Of a stretch of 14,097 nt of DNA, positions 1 through 6,625 are shown piece by piece; position 1 is the stretch's first letter, and each line of letters opens with the position of its first letter. Position numbers and translations under genes: made by a program. The notes under the pieces are model-generated. The model was not told where the DNA came from. It did not search any database and worked only from the letters and a program-made list of their open reading frames with translations. Source of the DNA: Helicobacteraceae bacterium (lineage in GTDB: Bacteria; Campylobacterota; Campylobacteria; Campylobacterales; Sulfurimonadaceae); the NCBI GenBank assembly GCA_027068615.1, contig JAMOQV010000269.1, positions 1 through 14,097 on the forward strand, written 5' to 3'.

Positions 1-959
1 CTAAAAGCATCTTTAAAAGCCTCAAGTCCGTCTGCTATCTGCTTATCTAAAACAGCCTCAAAATCTATCTCAGCATCTTTTATAGCTTTAAAATGTTTCT
101 CAATCTTTTCTTTTTCTATCGGTAGTTTTGCATCTTTTGTGCCATCTTTTTTATATGCTTTTATCGTATCTATCGGTGCTGTATTTACACTGTTATATGC
201 TAAAAGTTCCTCTATATAGTAGTGAGCTGGAAGTGAGTCATCTTTTACACCAGTACTTGCAAACAATGCACGGCAACCTAAAACTTTCATCTCTTCTATG
301 GTTGCATATATATCTGCTGTGTTGTAGATACCACTAAGTGCTACGGCTATACCTTTTTGAGATAAAGTAGCATCTAAAGCACGGTCAACCCTACTTACAA
401 AGATGCTTATAACTGTATCTACTTTTGAGCCAAATCTCTCTACTCCTCTTTTAAAAGCCTCTGCACAAGATATAGCTTGTGATTTTTTAAAGATAAGTGT
501 CGCATTTACGGGAATGCCACAAGATACTAACTCCTCCATAGCTTTGTATCCAGCTTCTGTTGCTGGTACTTTTATCATCACATTTTTTCTATCTATAGTT
601 TTAAAAAGTCTTTTTCCCTCTGCTATGGTTGCTTCTGCATCATCACATAAAAATGGGTCAACCTCTATACTTACATAACCATCATCCCCTTTTTCAAAAA
701 GTGGATTTAGTATATCTGATGCTTTTTGTATATCAAAGATTGCAACTGCTTCATACTTCTCTTTTGCACTTAAACCATTAAGTGATGCTAGTTGAGTTTT
801 ATAAGCAGATGAGTTTAAGATAGCATTTTTAAAGATAGCAGGATTTGAAGTAGCACCATTTATGATACCACCATCTATAAGCTCTCTAAACTCACCATCT
901 AAGTAATCTCTCTCTATAAAATCAGCCCAAAGTGAAAATTTTAAATCTTTTATATACAT
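1..959 (-). CDS. tal: Transaldolase, C-terminal end cut by window edge
   Basis: Transaldolase moves a dihydroxyacetone unit between sugar phosphates (sedoheptulose-7-P plus glyceraldehyde-3-P to erythrose-4-P plus fructose-6-P) in the non-oxidative pentose phosphate pathway, in the cytoplasm. Reading leftward from the ATG at 957-959 gives 319 codons without a stop, beginning MYIKDLKFSLWADFIERDYL. The family signature NGATSNPAIF lies near residues 37-46. The Schiff-base lysine is probably K130 in NVMIKVPATEAG. The motif around this lysine fits the roughly 325-residue form found in Campylobacter, so only a few C-terminal residues should be missing beyond position 1. The start is supported by an AGGG about nine bases upstream and by a good -10 box further out. 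It is divergent from the ispDF operon and no partner gene is visible. Family assignment is firm. Confidence 0.95.
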   Translation of the reverse strand, partial: MYIKDLKFSLWADFIERDYLDGEFRELIDGGIINGATSNPAIFKNAILNSSAYKTQLASLNGLSAKEKYEAVAIFDIQKASDILNPLFEKGDDGYVSIEVDPFLCDDAEATIAEGKRLFKTIDRKNVMIKVPATEAGYKAMEELVSCGIPVNATLIFKKSQAISCAEAFKRGVERFGSKVDTVISIFVSRVDRALDATLSQKGIAVALSGIYNTADIYATIEEMKVLGCRALFASTGVKDDSLPAHYYIEELLAYNSVNTAPIDTIKAYKKDGTKDAKLPIEKEKIEKHFKAIKDAEIDFEAVLDKQIADGLEAFKDAF

Positions 960-985
960 TTTTAATATCCCTAAATTTTTTAGCA

Positions 986-1004
986 ATTATACATAAATAT
1001 TTAT
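986..1004 (-). promoter_or_regulatory. Probable tal promoter: -10 box and adjoining palindrome
   Basis: On the minus strand a perfect TATAAT lies at 986-991, directly preceded by TG. This would start transcription near 979, about 20 bases before the tal ATG. There is no clear -35 hexamer, only A/T-rich sequence, which is normal for Campylobacterota sigma-70 promoters. Directly upstream, at 993-1004, is the perfect 12-bp palindrome ATAAATATTTAT. It could be an operator, but a palindrome of A and T only is easily found by chance in this composition. Confidence 0.5.
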
Positions 1005-1078
1005 CTAATGTTTATATAACTATCAAATCTGAAAAATCAAAAATTTATATAAAATTTATAATATAACATTAAGAGGAT

Positions 1079-1101
1079 AAGTGTATAATTTCGTAACACT
1101 T
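1079..1101 (+). promoter_or_regulatory. Probable ispDF-operon promoter with a dyad over the -10 region
   Basis: A TATAAT lies at 1084-1089, directly preceded by TG, which would start transcription near 1096 and leave a leader of about 60 bases before the ispDF start at 1155. A second TATAAT is present at 1057-1062. The downstream -10 box lies in an inverted repeat, AAGTGT (1079-1084) and ACACTT (1096-1101), separated by 11 bases, so the dyad straddles both the -10 and the expected start site as an operator would. The minus-strand TGTTACG at 1092-1098 matches six of seven positions of the HP1021 box as I remember it (TGTT[TA]C[TA]). That hints at autoregulation by the regulator encoded two genes on. 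The promoter is plausible; the operator is tentative. Confidence 0.45.
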
Positions 1102-1109
1102 TAATAATA

Positions 1110-1122
1110 AGTTCTGTGAACT
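1110..1122 (+). promoter_or_regulatory. Small inverted repeat in the ispDF leader
   Basis: AGTTC-TGT-GAACT is a perfect inverted repeat with 5-bp arms and a 3-base loop, located in the untranslated leader between the predicted transcription start and the ispDF ribosome binding site. It is too short and has no T-tract to be a terminator. It could be a weak hairpin or a protein site, or chance. Confidence 0.25.
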
Positions 1123-1144
1123 ATATATATAAATTAAAAAAGCT

Positions 1145-1157
1145 AGGAGTTTTATTG
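1145..1157 (+). promoter_or_regulatory. Ribosome binding site deciding a TTG start for ispDF
   Basis: AGGAG at 1145-1149 is followed by five bases and TTG at 1155-1157. This is the strongest Shine-Dalgarno in the region and puts the start at the point where the conserved IspD N-terminus begins (MSDITLILLAAG). The in-frame GTG at 1116 would add 13 residues, has no ribosome binding site and would place the protein start on the leader dyad. Confidence 0.8.
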
Positions 1158-2276
1158 TCTGATATAACACTTATCCTTCTTGCTGCTGGTAGTTCTAGTA
1201 GATTTGAGATAGATATAAAAAAACAATGGTTACGTATAGATCATAAACCACTATGGCAATTTGTAGCACAAAAACTACAAGATTCTAAACTTTTTAATGA
1301 GGTCATTATCACTTCATCTATTGATGATATTGATTTTATGAAAAATTATGCAGATTTTACATTTGTAGTTGGTGGTAAAACAAGACAGTCTTCATTAAAA
1401 AATGCCTTGAAAAATGTCTCTACAAAATACACTTTAGTGAGTGATATAGCAAGAGCTTGTATAGACGAAGAATTTTTAAAATTCATTATATCTCATAAAG
1501 GTCAAGCTGATTGTATTGTTCCGTATCTAAATGTTAGTGATACTATAGTTTACAATGATGAAACAATAGATAGAGATAAAGTAAAAAGAGTACAAACTCC
1601 TCAATTATCAATAACTAATAAACTTATAAAAGCATTAGATACAGACGAAGAGTTTACCGATGAAAGTAGTGCTATAGTGGCTAATGGTGGTAAAAGAAAG
1701 TTTGTTCTAGGACAAGAGAATGCACACAAGATAACATATATACATGATTTAAACAAGCTTCCATGTTTATCCAAACCATCTAATGATATTTTAAGTGGTA
1801 ATGGTTTTGATGTACATGCTTTTGATGAAAACTCAAAAATGTTTTTAGGTGGAGTTAAAATTGAGTCTGATTTTGGATTTTTAGCACACAGTGATGGAGA
1901 TGTTGCTATCCATGCTCTTATAGATGCACTATTGGGTGCTTCTGGTATGGGAGATATTGGTATGTTATTTCCAGATAATGATGATGCATTTAAAAATATC
2001 GATTCAAAAGTATTACTTGAGAGAGTTGTAACAAAACTGTATAATTTTGGATTTACTATTATAAATGTAGATATAACAATAGCTGCTCAAAAACCAAGAA
2101 TAGGTAAATATAAACAAGAGATGAGGAAAGTTCTTAGTTCTATCCTGAAAATTGATAGTTCAAGAGTGAATATAAAAGCAACAACAACAGAAAAACTAGG
2201 CTTTATAGGTAGAGGTGAAGGTGTTGGAGTTATAGCGAATGCAAATTTAAAATATTTTGATTGGACACAGATATAA
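1155..2276 (+). CDS. ispDF: Bifunctional IspD-IspF isoprenoid enzyme
   Basis: This fused enzyme carries out two steps of the non-mevalonate (MEP) isoprenoid pathway: CTP-dependent formation of CDP-methylerythritol (IspD, residues about 1-210) and cyclisation to methylerythritol 2,4-cyclodiphosphate (IspF, residues about 213-370). IspD motifs visible are LAAGSSSRF (9-17), KKQW (22-25), GGKTRQSSL (73-81) and TDESSA. IspF motifs are GNGFDVHAF with metal ligands D219 and H221, HSDGD at 245-249, MLFPD, and TTEKLGF at 344-350. The length of 373 residues is right for the fusion, which is typical of Campylobacterota and some alphaproteobacteria. The chosen start is TTG at 1155 on ribosome-binding-site grounds. 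The stop lies two bases before the next start, so this is the first gene of an operon. The assignment is secure. Confidence 0.96.
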   Translation: MSDITLILLAAGSSSRFEIDIKKQWLRIDHKPLWQFVAQKLQDSKLFNEVIITSSIDDIDFMKNYADFTFVVGGKTRQSSLKNALKNVSTKYTLVSDIARACIDEEFLKFIISHKGQADCIVPYLNVSDTIVYNDETIDRDKVKRVQTPQLSITNKLIKALDTDEEFTDESSAIVANGGKRKFVLGQENAHKITYIHDLNKLPCLSKPSNDILSGNGFDVHAFDENSKMFLGGVKIESDFGFLAHSDGDVAIHALIDALLGASGMGDIGMLFPDNDDAFKNIDSKVLLERVVTKLYNFGFTIINVDITIAAQKPRIGKYKQEMRKVLSSILKIDSSRVNIKATTTEKLGFIGRGEGVGVIANANLKYFDWTQI

Positions 2277-2278
2277 AA

Positions 2279-3166
2279 ATGAAGATACTAATTATAGAAA
2301 ATGAAGTTTATTTAGCACAAAGTATAGCTACAAAACTAGGAGAAAAGGGTCATACTTGTGAGATATGCACATCAGCAAAAGATGCTATCAAAGGTAATAA
2401 TTATGATGTTATCTTATTATCTACAAATATAAATGGTCAAGATTTCAATCCACTAATAGATACTTTTAAAAAATCTATAGTCATACTTATGGTTTCATAT
2501 ATAAGTAATGATACAGTTTCAAAACCTTTAGCTGCTGGAGCAAAAGATTATATACTTAAACCATTTATGATAGAAGAGCTTATAAGAAAGATAGAACATT
2601 ATCAAGATTATGAAAAACTTAAAAAAAGAAATGAGGCTTATGAAAAGTATCTAAAATATACTTTTGAAGATATCCCTGATGATTTTGCTCATGAAAATAT
2701 AGAACTACCGATATACATCTCTTCAAGTTTTCAAAAATATGCAGATGCATTTGCTTTTAATTATGCTACTTCAAAAAATATGCCTATACATTTTTTATCA
2801 CTTAACGATCCTAAAGCATTAAGTGAAATAAACAATGTTGCACATAATTATATATTATATATAACAAACTATCAACTTCTAAAAAAAGCTGATAAGGAAA
2901 CTTTTTATAATCTAATATCAGATAAACAAGTTATAATAGCAAGTAACAATAAAATAGAAGATGCAAAATATCCTATAATAGAGATAAAAAGTGAAAGCAA
3001 TGTATTTGATTCTGATGATATACTATCTATAGAAGACTATGTAAAATATATAGTATTAAACTATCAAAGTAAATATCCAGATACTGAATTATCTAAAAAA
3101 CTAGGTATCTCTCGTAAAAGTTTATGGGAAAAACGAAAAAAATATGACATTATCAAGAAAAAATAA
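2279..3166 (+). CDS. Atypical orphan response regulator, HP1021/Cj1608 type
   Basis: This is a cytoplasmic DNA-binding regulator of 295 residues. The N-terminal domain (1-105) is receiver-like, with acidic residues E7 and E9, and K94 in DYILKPF. The position that should be the phospho-acceptor aspartate at the end of strand 3 is serine (S48 in VILLSTNING), so it should not be controlled by ordinary phosphorylation. The middle region (about 140-245) vaguely resembles an eroded AAA+ domain with no Walker motifs. The C-terminus (268-288, TELSKKLGISRKSLWEKRKK) is a Fis-type helix-turn-helix. In Helicobacter and Campylobacter the homologue downstream of ispDF is HP1021/Cj1608, known to bind oriC and to control redox and metabolic genes. 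No sensor kinase is nearby. C27 and C30 form a CxxC. The start two bases after the ispDF stop is preferred over an in-frame TTG at 2261 inside ispDF; its ribosome binding site is weak, suggesting coupled translation. Confidence 0.85.
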   Translation: MKILIIENEVYLAQSIATKLGEKGHTCEICTSAKDAIKGNNYDVILLSTNINGQDFNPLIDTFKKSIVILMVSYISNDTVSKPLAAGAKDYILKPFMIEELIRKIEHYQDYEKLKKRNEAYEKYLKYTFEDIPDDFAHENIELPIYISSSFQKYADAFAFNYATSKNMPIHFLSLNDPKALSEINNVAHNYILYITNYQLLKKADKETFYNLISDKQVIIASNNKIEDAKYPIIEIKSESNVFDSDDILSIEDYVKYIVLNYQSKYPDTELSKKLGISRKSLWEKRKKYDIIKKK

Positions 3167-4334
3167 AACTATACTGATAGACCAAGAAGCAGCTTCTGCT
3201 CTTGAGTTACTTAAAGCTGGTTTATTATATCCTGTAACAAAATTAATGAACCAACAAGAATCTCAAGAAGTTCTTGAAACAGGTCTAATAGACTCAAAAT
3301 CTTTCCCTTTTCCTTTTATATTATCACCATCAGGTGAAAAAAATGAAGAAGTTATATCAACTTTAGAAGTTGGCGATGAGATAACTATACTTTGTCAAAA
3401 TAAAGAGTTTGCTATATTAAAAGTAGAAGAGACTTTTAAAATAAATCCAAAAGATAGAGTAAAACATATATATGGTACAGATGACCTAAGCCATCCAGGG
3501 GTAAAAAGAACCCTAAAAAGAATGGGATGCTGGGCTATTTGTGGTGAATTTACACTTATAGATAAATCATCAAATAAAAACTTACAAATAATACAAAAAG
3601 CTAAAAAACTAATAGATGCCAAAAATATAACTTCTATATTTTTAGCAGCAAATCCTCTTCATCGTGCTCATGAAAGACTCATCAGACAATCAGTAGATAC
3701 ATCTGATTTACTTGTTATATTTTTACTAAAACCTTATGACAATACAGATTTAGCCTACAACATAAGAAAAGAATCTTTAGAGTTTTTTATAAATAATTTT
3801 TTACCAAAAAATCGTGTAGTTATAGTACCTATTGAAAATAGTTATATATTTGCTGGTTTTAATGAACTTATCATAGATGTCATAGTTGCAAAAAACCATG
3901 GATGTAACAATCTTATAATTGGTAGTAATCATGCTGGATTAGGTATGTTTTATGATTGTAATTCAAACAAGTCAATTATAGATAAAGTTATAGGTATAGA
4001 TATAAATATACATATAGAAAATGAGTATGTTTACTGTAATGAATGTACAACTTTAGTGAGTAAAGAGAGTTGTCCACATGGTCAACACCATCAAATATCG
4101 TATAAAGCTGATTCTATATTAGAACTGTTAAAATTAGGTATATTACCACCTACTATTTTAGTTAGAAAAGAGATATCTGCATTTTTGTTATCTAAACTTT
4201 TTCCAGATAGATTTCAAAACCTAGAAAAACTGTATTATGATTTGTTACCAGTTGAGGGGATATTAACAGAGCATACAGAACAAGATTTTTATCTTGAACT
4301 AATTAAACTACATCAAACAACATCACTTACTTAA
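3144..4334 (+). CDS. ATP-sulfurylase-like nucleotidyltransferase with altered active site
   Basis: The 396-residue protein has the layout of a bacterial sulfate adenylyltransferase: an N-terminal PUA-like part (about 10-135, with GTDDLSHPGV at 111-120) and a nucleotidyltransferase domain with the HxxH motif in NPLHRAHE (170-177). A cysteine/histidine cluster at C298, C301, C310 and H312 may bind metal. Key residues differ from the family. The sulfate-binding Gln and Arg of the usual QTRNP are L167 and A169 here. The Arg of GRDHAG is S261 in GSNHAG, and the C-terminal SGTxVRE motif is not kept. Sulfate activation is therefore doubtful, and it may adenylylate something else. No cysteine- or sulfite-pathway genes adjoin it. 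Cj1609 holds the same position in Campylobacter. The start overlaps the regulator gene by 23 bases and has only a weak ribosome binding site. Family firm, function open. Confidence 0.75.
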   Translation: MTLSRKNKTILIDQEAASALELLKAGLLYPVTKLMNQQESQEVLETGLIDSKSFPFPFILSPSGEKNEEVISTLEVGDEITILCQNKEFAILKVEETFKINPKDRVKHIYGTDDLSHPGVKRTLKRMGCWAICGEFTLIDKSSNKNLQIIQKAKKLIDAKNITSIFLAANPLHRAHERLIRQSVDTSDLLVIFLLKPYDNTDLAYNIRKESLEFFINNFLPKNRVVIVPIENSYIFAGFNELIIDVIVAKNHGCNNLIIGSNHAGLGMFYDCNSNKSIIDKVIGIDINIHIENEYVYCNECTTLVSKESCPHGQHHQISYKADSILELLKLGILPPTILVRKEISAFLLSKLFPDRFQNLEKLYYDLLPVEGILTEHTEQDFYLELIKLHQTTSLT

Positions 4335-4343
4335 AGGAAAAAT

Positions 4344-4847
4344 ATGAATAAATTTTTTTTAACTCTTGGATATAGTGGATTAGCACCATTTGCACCTGGA
4401 ACAGTAGGAACGTTAGTTTCTTTACCTATAGGTATGCTTATACTTATATATTTTGATGCTTATACACTTTTTTTAGCAACAACTTTAATTAGTATTATTG
4501 CAATTAAACAGATAAACAAATATGAAGAATTAACTAGTACTCATGATGATAAAAGTATAGTTATTGATGAACTAGCTGGTATGTGGTTTGCACTTAGTGT
4601 AGCACCAGCTATAAGTGTTGGTATGAATGATATTACAAACCTTGAAAATGGCTTTTTAATACAATCATTTTTATCATTTGTATTTTTTAGATTTTTTGAC
4701 ATAAAAAAACCATCACTAATAGGTAGAATTGATCGTGAAGCCAAAGGTGGTATTGGTGTTATGGGCGATGACATTTTAGCTGGATTTAGTGCAGGGATAC
4801 TTAGCTCTGCAATATGGCAATTAAGTGTTAAAATATTTGAGTTATAA
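4344..4847 (+). CDS. pgpA: Phosphatidylglycerophosphatase A
   Basis: This inner-membrane enzyme dephosphorylates phosphatidylglycerol phosphate to phosphatidylglycerol, the last step in making that lipid. The 167-residue length is normal. Visible motifs are GTVGTL (19-24), IDELAGMW with the conserved D75 and E76 (74-81), RFFDIKKP (116-123) and GVMGDDILAG (138-147), which together mark the PgpA family. Hydrophobic segments lie at about 27-55, 82-95, 104-118 and 143-160. AAGGA six bases before the ATG is a good ribosome binding site. The gene starts nine bases after the sulfurylase-like gene and ends the ispDF operon or leads into the lipoprotein gene 21 bases on. T8 near the start codes for Phe-Phe-Leu and shows no sign of being a switch. 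Confidence 0.93.
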   Translation: MNKFFLTLGYSGLAPFAPGTVGTLVSLPIGMLILIYFDAYTLFLATTLISIIAIKQINKYEELTSTHDDKSIVIDELAGMWFALSVAPAISVGMNDITNLENGFLIQSFLSFVFFRFFDIKKPSLIGRIDREAKGGIGVMGDDILAGFSAGILSSAIWQLSVKIFEL

Positions 4848-4868
4848 TTAAAAAAAAGGATTAAATAG

Positions 4869-5450
4869 ATGAAACATATATCTTCAATTTCAAGTGGTGT
4901 AATGCTAGGTAGTGCAGGGATTGCTATGATGAGTATTTTAAGTGGATGCTCACAAGATAAACAACAACAAGAAGCACAAAACAAGTTTTTAGTGATAGAA
5001 CAACAACCAAATGGTAAATACAAAGTTGTAGAGGAGATGCCAACTGAGGGTCCATCTCGTGCTATCATCCGTGAAAGAGATGAAAATGGTAATGTAACTG
5101 AGAGATTTATGAATGAAGCTGAGATGAAAGCCTTAGCAGAACAAGAGTACAAAAAAGTAGAAGAAGGCACAAGTGAAACTGTTCAAAGTGGTGCTGGAGA
5201 TGCTGGTATGGGTCTAGCTGGAACTATCCTTGCCGTTGCAGCTGGTAGTTTACTGGGAAATATGATAGGAAATGCTTTAATGAACAACAAAAACTTTGCT
5301 CGTAACTCGGCATCGGCAAATAGAAGTGCTTATAGCCGTTCAAAAACTTCAAGTACAACTAGAAGAAGTTCATCTTCTAGAAGAAGCTTTTTTGGTTCAA
5401 ATTCTAAAAGAACATCATCTTCATCTTACTCTAGGAGCTATGGAGGATGA
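4869..5450 (+). CDS. UPF0323-type lipoprotein with Ser/Arg-rich tail ending in Gly-Gly
   Basis: The 193-residue protein has a lipoprotein signal peptide (1-26) with lipobox LSGC and lipidation site C27, so the mature protein is membrane-anchored outside the cytoplasm. Residues 39-100 are charged and contain the FLVIEQQPNGKYKVVEE and IIRERDENGNVTERF segments. A glycine-rich hydrophobic stretch spans 108-138 and could lie in a membrane. Residues 142-193 are low complexity, made mainly of Ser, Arg, Thr and Tyr, and end SRSYGG. It resembles UPF0323 lipoproteins of Campylobacter and Helicobacter (Cj0371/HP0232 type), some of which have been linked to motility or virulence; the biochemical role is not known to me. 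AAGGA eight bases before the ATG supports the start. Its stop codon overlaps the start of the ATP-grasp gene (ATGA), implying coupled synthesis and a shared job. Confidence 0.85.
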   Translation: MKHISSISSGVMLGSAGIAMMSILSGCSQDKQQQEAQNKFLVIEQQPNGKYKVVEEMPTEGPSRAIIRERDENGNVTERFMNEAEMKALAEQEYKKVEEGTSETVQSGAGDAGMGLAGTILAVAAGSLLGNMIGNALMNNKNFARNSASANRSAYSRSKTSSTTRRSSSSRRSFFGSNSKRTSSSSYSRSYGG

Positions 5451-6625
5451 TAAATCTACAAAAAGTAAATCCACTTAATGATGATGTTTTAGAAGAGTTA
5501 GGCTTTTCGTGGCATACGGACAACGATGGAACAAAATATGTAAGTGATGAGATAGTGTGCATCTCACAAAGCGAAGCAGAAGCATACTATGAAGCTGTAA
5601 ATGAGATATACGATATGTATGTTGAAGGTGCAGAATATGTTATAGAAAATGACCTATTTTTTGAGTTAGGGATACCTTTTAATCTTGTTGATATGATAAA
5701 AAAATCATGGGAAAATGATGTTCATTGGCATATATACGGTAGGTTTGATTTAGCTGGTGGAGTTGATGGTAAACCTATAAAACTTATAGAGTTTAATGCA
5801 GATACACCAACTTCACTTTTTGAAACTGCCCTACTTCAATGGGCGATTTTAAAAGAAAATGATATGGATGAAGATAAACAGTTTAACAATGTTTACGAAG
5901 CCATAGCAGAGAACTTTAAGAGACTTATAACTCTTTTTGATGATACAGAATTATTTGATGAGAGGTATGAGGGTTGGAAGATACTTTTTTCATCAGTATC
6001 TGGAAATGATGAAGAGGAGATCACAACAAGACTACTTCAACAGATGGCAACAGATGCAGGATTTAACACACATTTTGAATATATTGAAAATGTTAAGTTT
6101 GATGATGAAGGTATCTACGATGCAGATGAGAACAAGTATGAGTACTGGTTTAAACTATACCCTTTTGAAGATATAGCACACGATGAACCAGAATTAGCAA
6201 CAACACTAACAAACATTATGCAAAATCAAGAAGCGATTTTACTAAACCCAGCATATACTTTACTTTTCCAATCAAAAGGGATGTTAAAAATTTTGTACGA
6301 TTTATTTCCTAATTCTCCATACTTATTAAAAACTTCTTTTGAGCCATTAAATGGCATCAAGCAAGTTGAAAAAACAGTATTTGGAAGAGAGGGAGCAAAT
6401 ACTAAAATCATAGATGCCAACAACTCAGTACTTGAGCAAACTGATGGAGTTTATGATAACTATAAAAAAGTTTATCAAGAGTATGTAGAGTTTCCTAAAG
6501 ATGCCAAAGGTAATAAATACCAAGCTGGTGTATTTTTCGCTTATGAAGCTTGTGGGCTTAGTTTTAGAAAAGGTGGGGAGATTATGGACAATATGTCTAA
6601 GTTTGTTGGACATATCATCAAATAA
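5447..6625 (+). CDS. Glutathionylspermidine-synthase-like ATP-grasp amidoligase
   Basis: This 392-residue protein matches the synthetase domain of glutathionylspermidine synthase, an ATP-grasp enzyme that joins a carboxylate to an amine through an acyl phosphate. Visible family motifs are GRFDLAGGVDGK (98-109), IKLIEFNADTPTSLFE (111-126), the nucleotide-binding-loop motif VFGREGAN (311-318), and the C-terminal GLSFRKGGEI with DNMSKFVGHII (370-391). The N-terminal amidase domain of the bifunctional E. coli Gss is absent, so it is a stand-alone ligase like YgiC and YjfC. True glutathionylspermidine synthesis is uncertain and should not be assumed from the name. The start overlaps the lipoprotein stop by four bases; an AGGAG nine bases upstream is the likely ribosome binding site. 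Its 3' end overlaps pglE, on the other strand, by eight bases. A role in modifying the partner lipoprotein is inference. Confidence 0.85.
   Translation: MINLQKVNPLNDDVLEELGFSWHTDNDGTKYVSDEIVCISQSEAEAYYEAVNEIYDMYVEGAEYVIENDLFFELGIPFNLVDMIKKSWENDVHWHIYGRFDLAGGVDGKPIKLIEFNADTPTSLFETALLQWAILKENDMDEDKQFNNVYEAIAENFKRLITLFDDTELFDERYEGWKILFSSVSGNDEEEITTRLLQQMATDAGFNTHFEYIENVKFDDEGIYDADENKYEYWFKLYPFEDIAHDEPELATTLTNIMQNQEAILLNPAYTLLFQSKGMLKILYDLFPNSPYLLKTSFEPLNGIKQVEKTVFGREGANTKIIDANNSVLEQTDGVYDNYKKVYQEYVEFPKDAKGNKYQAGVFFAYEACGLSFRKGGEIMDNMSKFVGHIIK

Noticed and set aside
403..678. A 91-codon open frame on the plus strand inside transaldolase
   Set aside because: Antisense shadow of tal; the minus-strand reading has the transaldolase signatures.
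1116..1154. GTG at 1116 as the ispDF start
   Set aside because: It has no Shine-Dalgarno, adds 13 residues not expected in IspD and overlaps the leader dyad; TTG at 1155 has a strong ribosome binding site.
2261..2278. TTG at 2261 as the regulator start
   Set aside because: It lies inside the end of ispDF and adds six residues before the conserved MKILIIENE beginning; ATG at 2279 fits the family.
4541..5170. A 209-codon open frame on the minus strand across pgpA and the lipoprotein gene
   Set aside because: It lies antisense to two well-supported genes with clear motifs, has no recognisable domain and looks like a by-product of codon usage.
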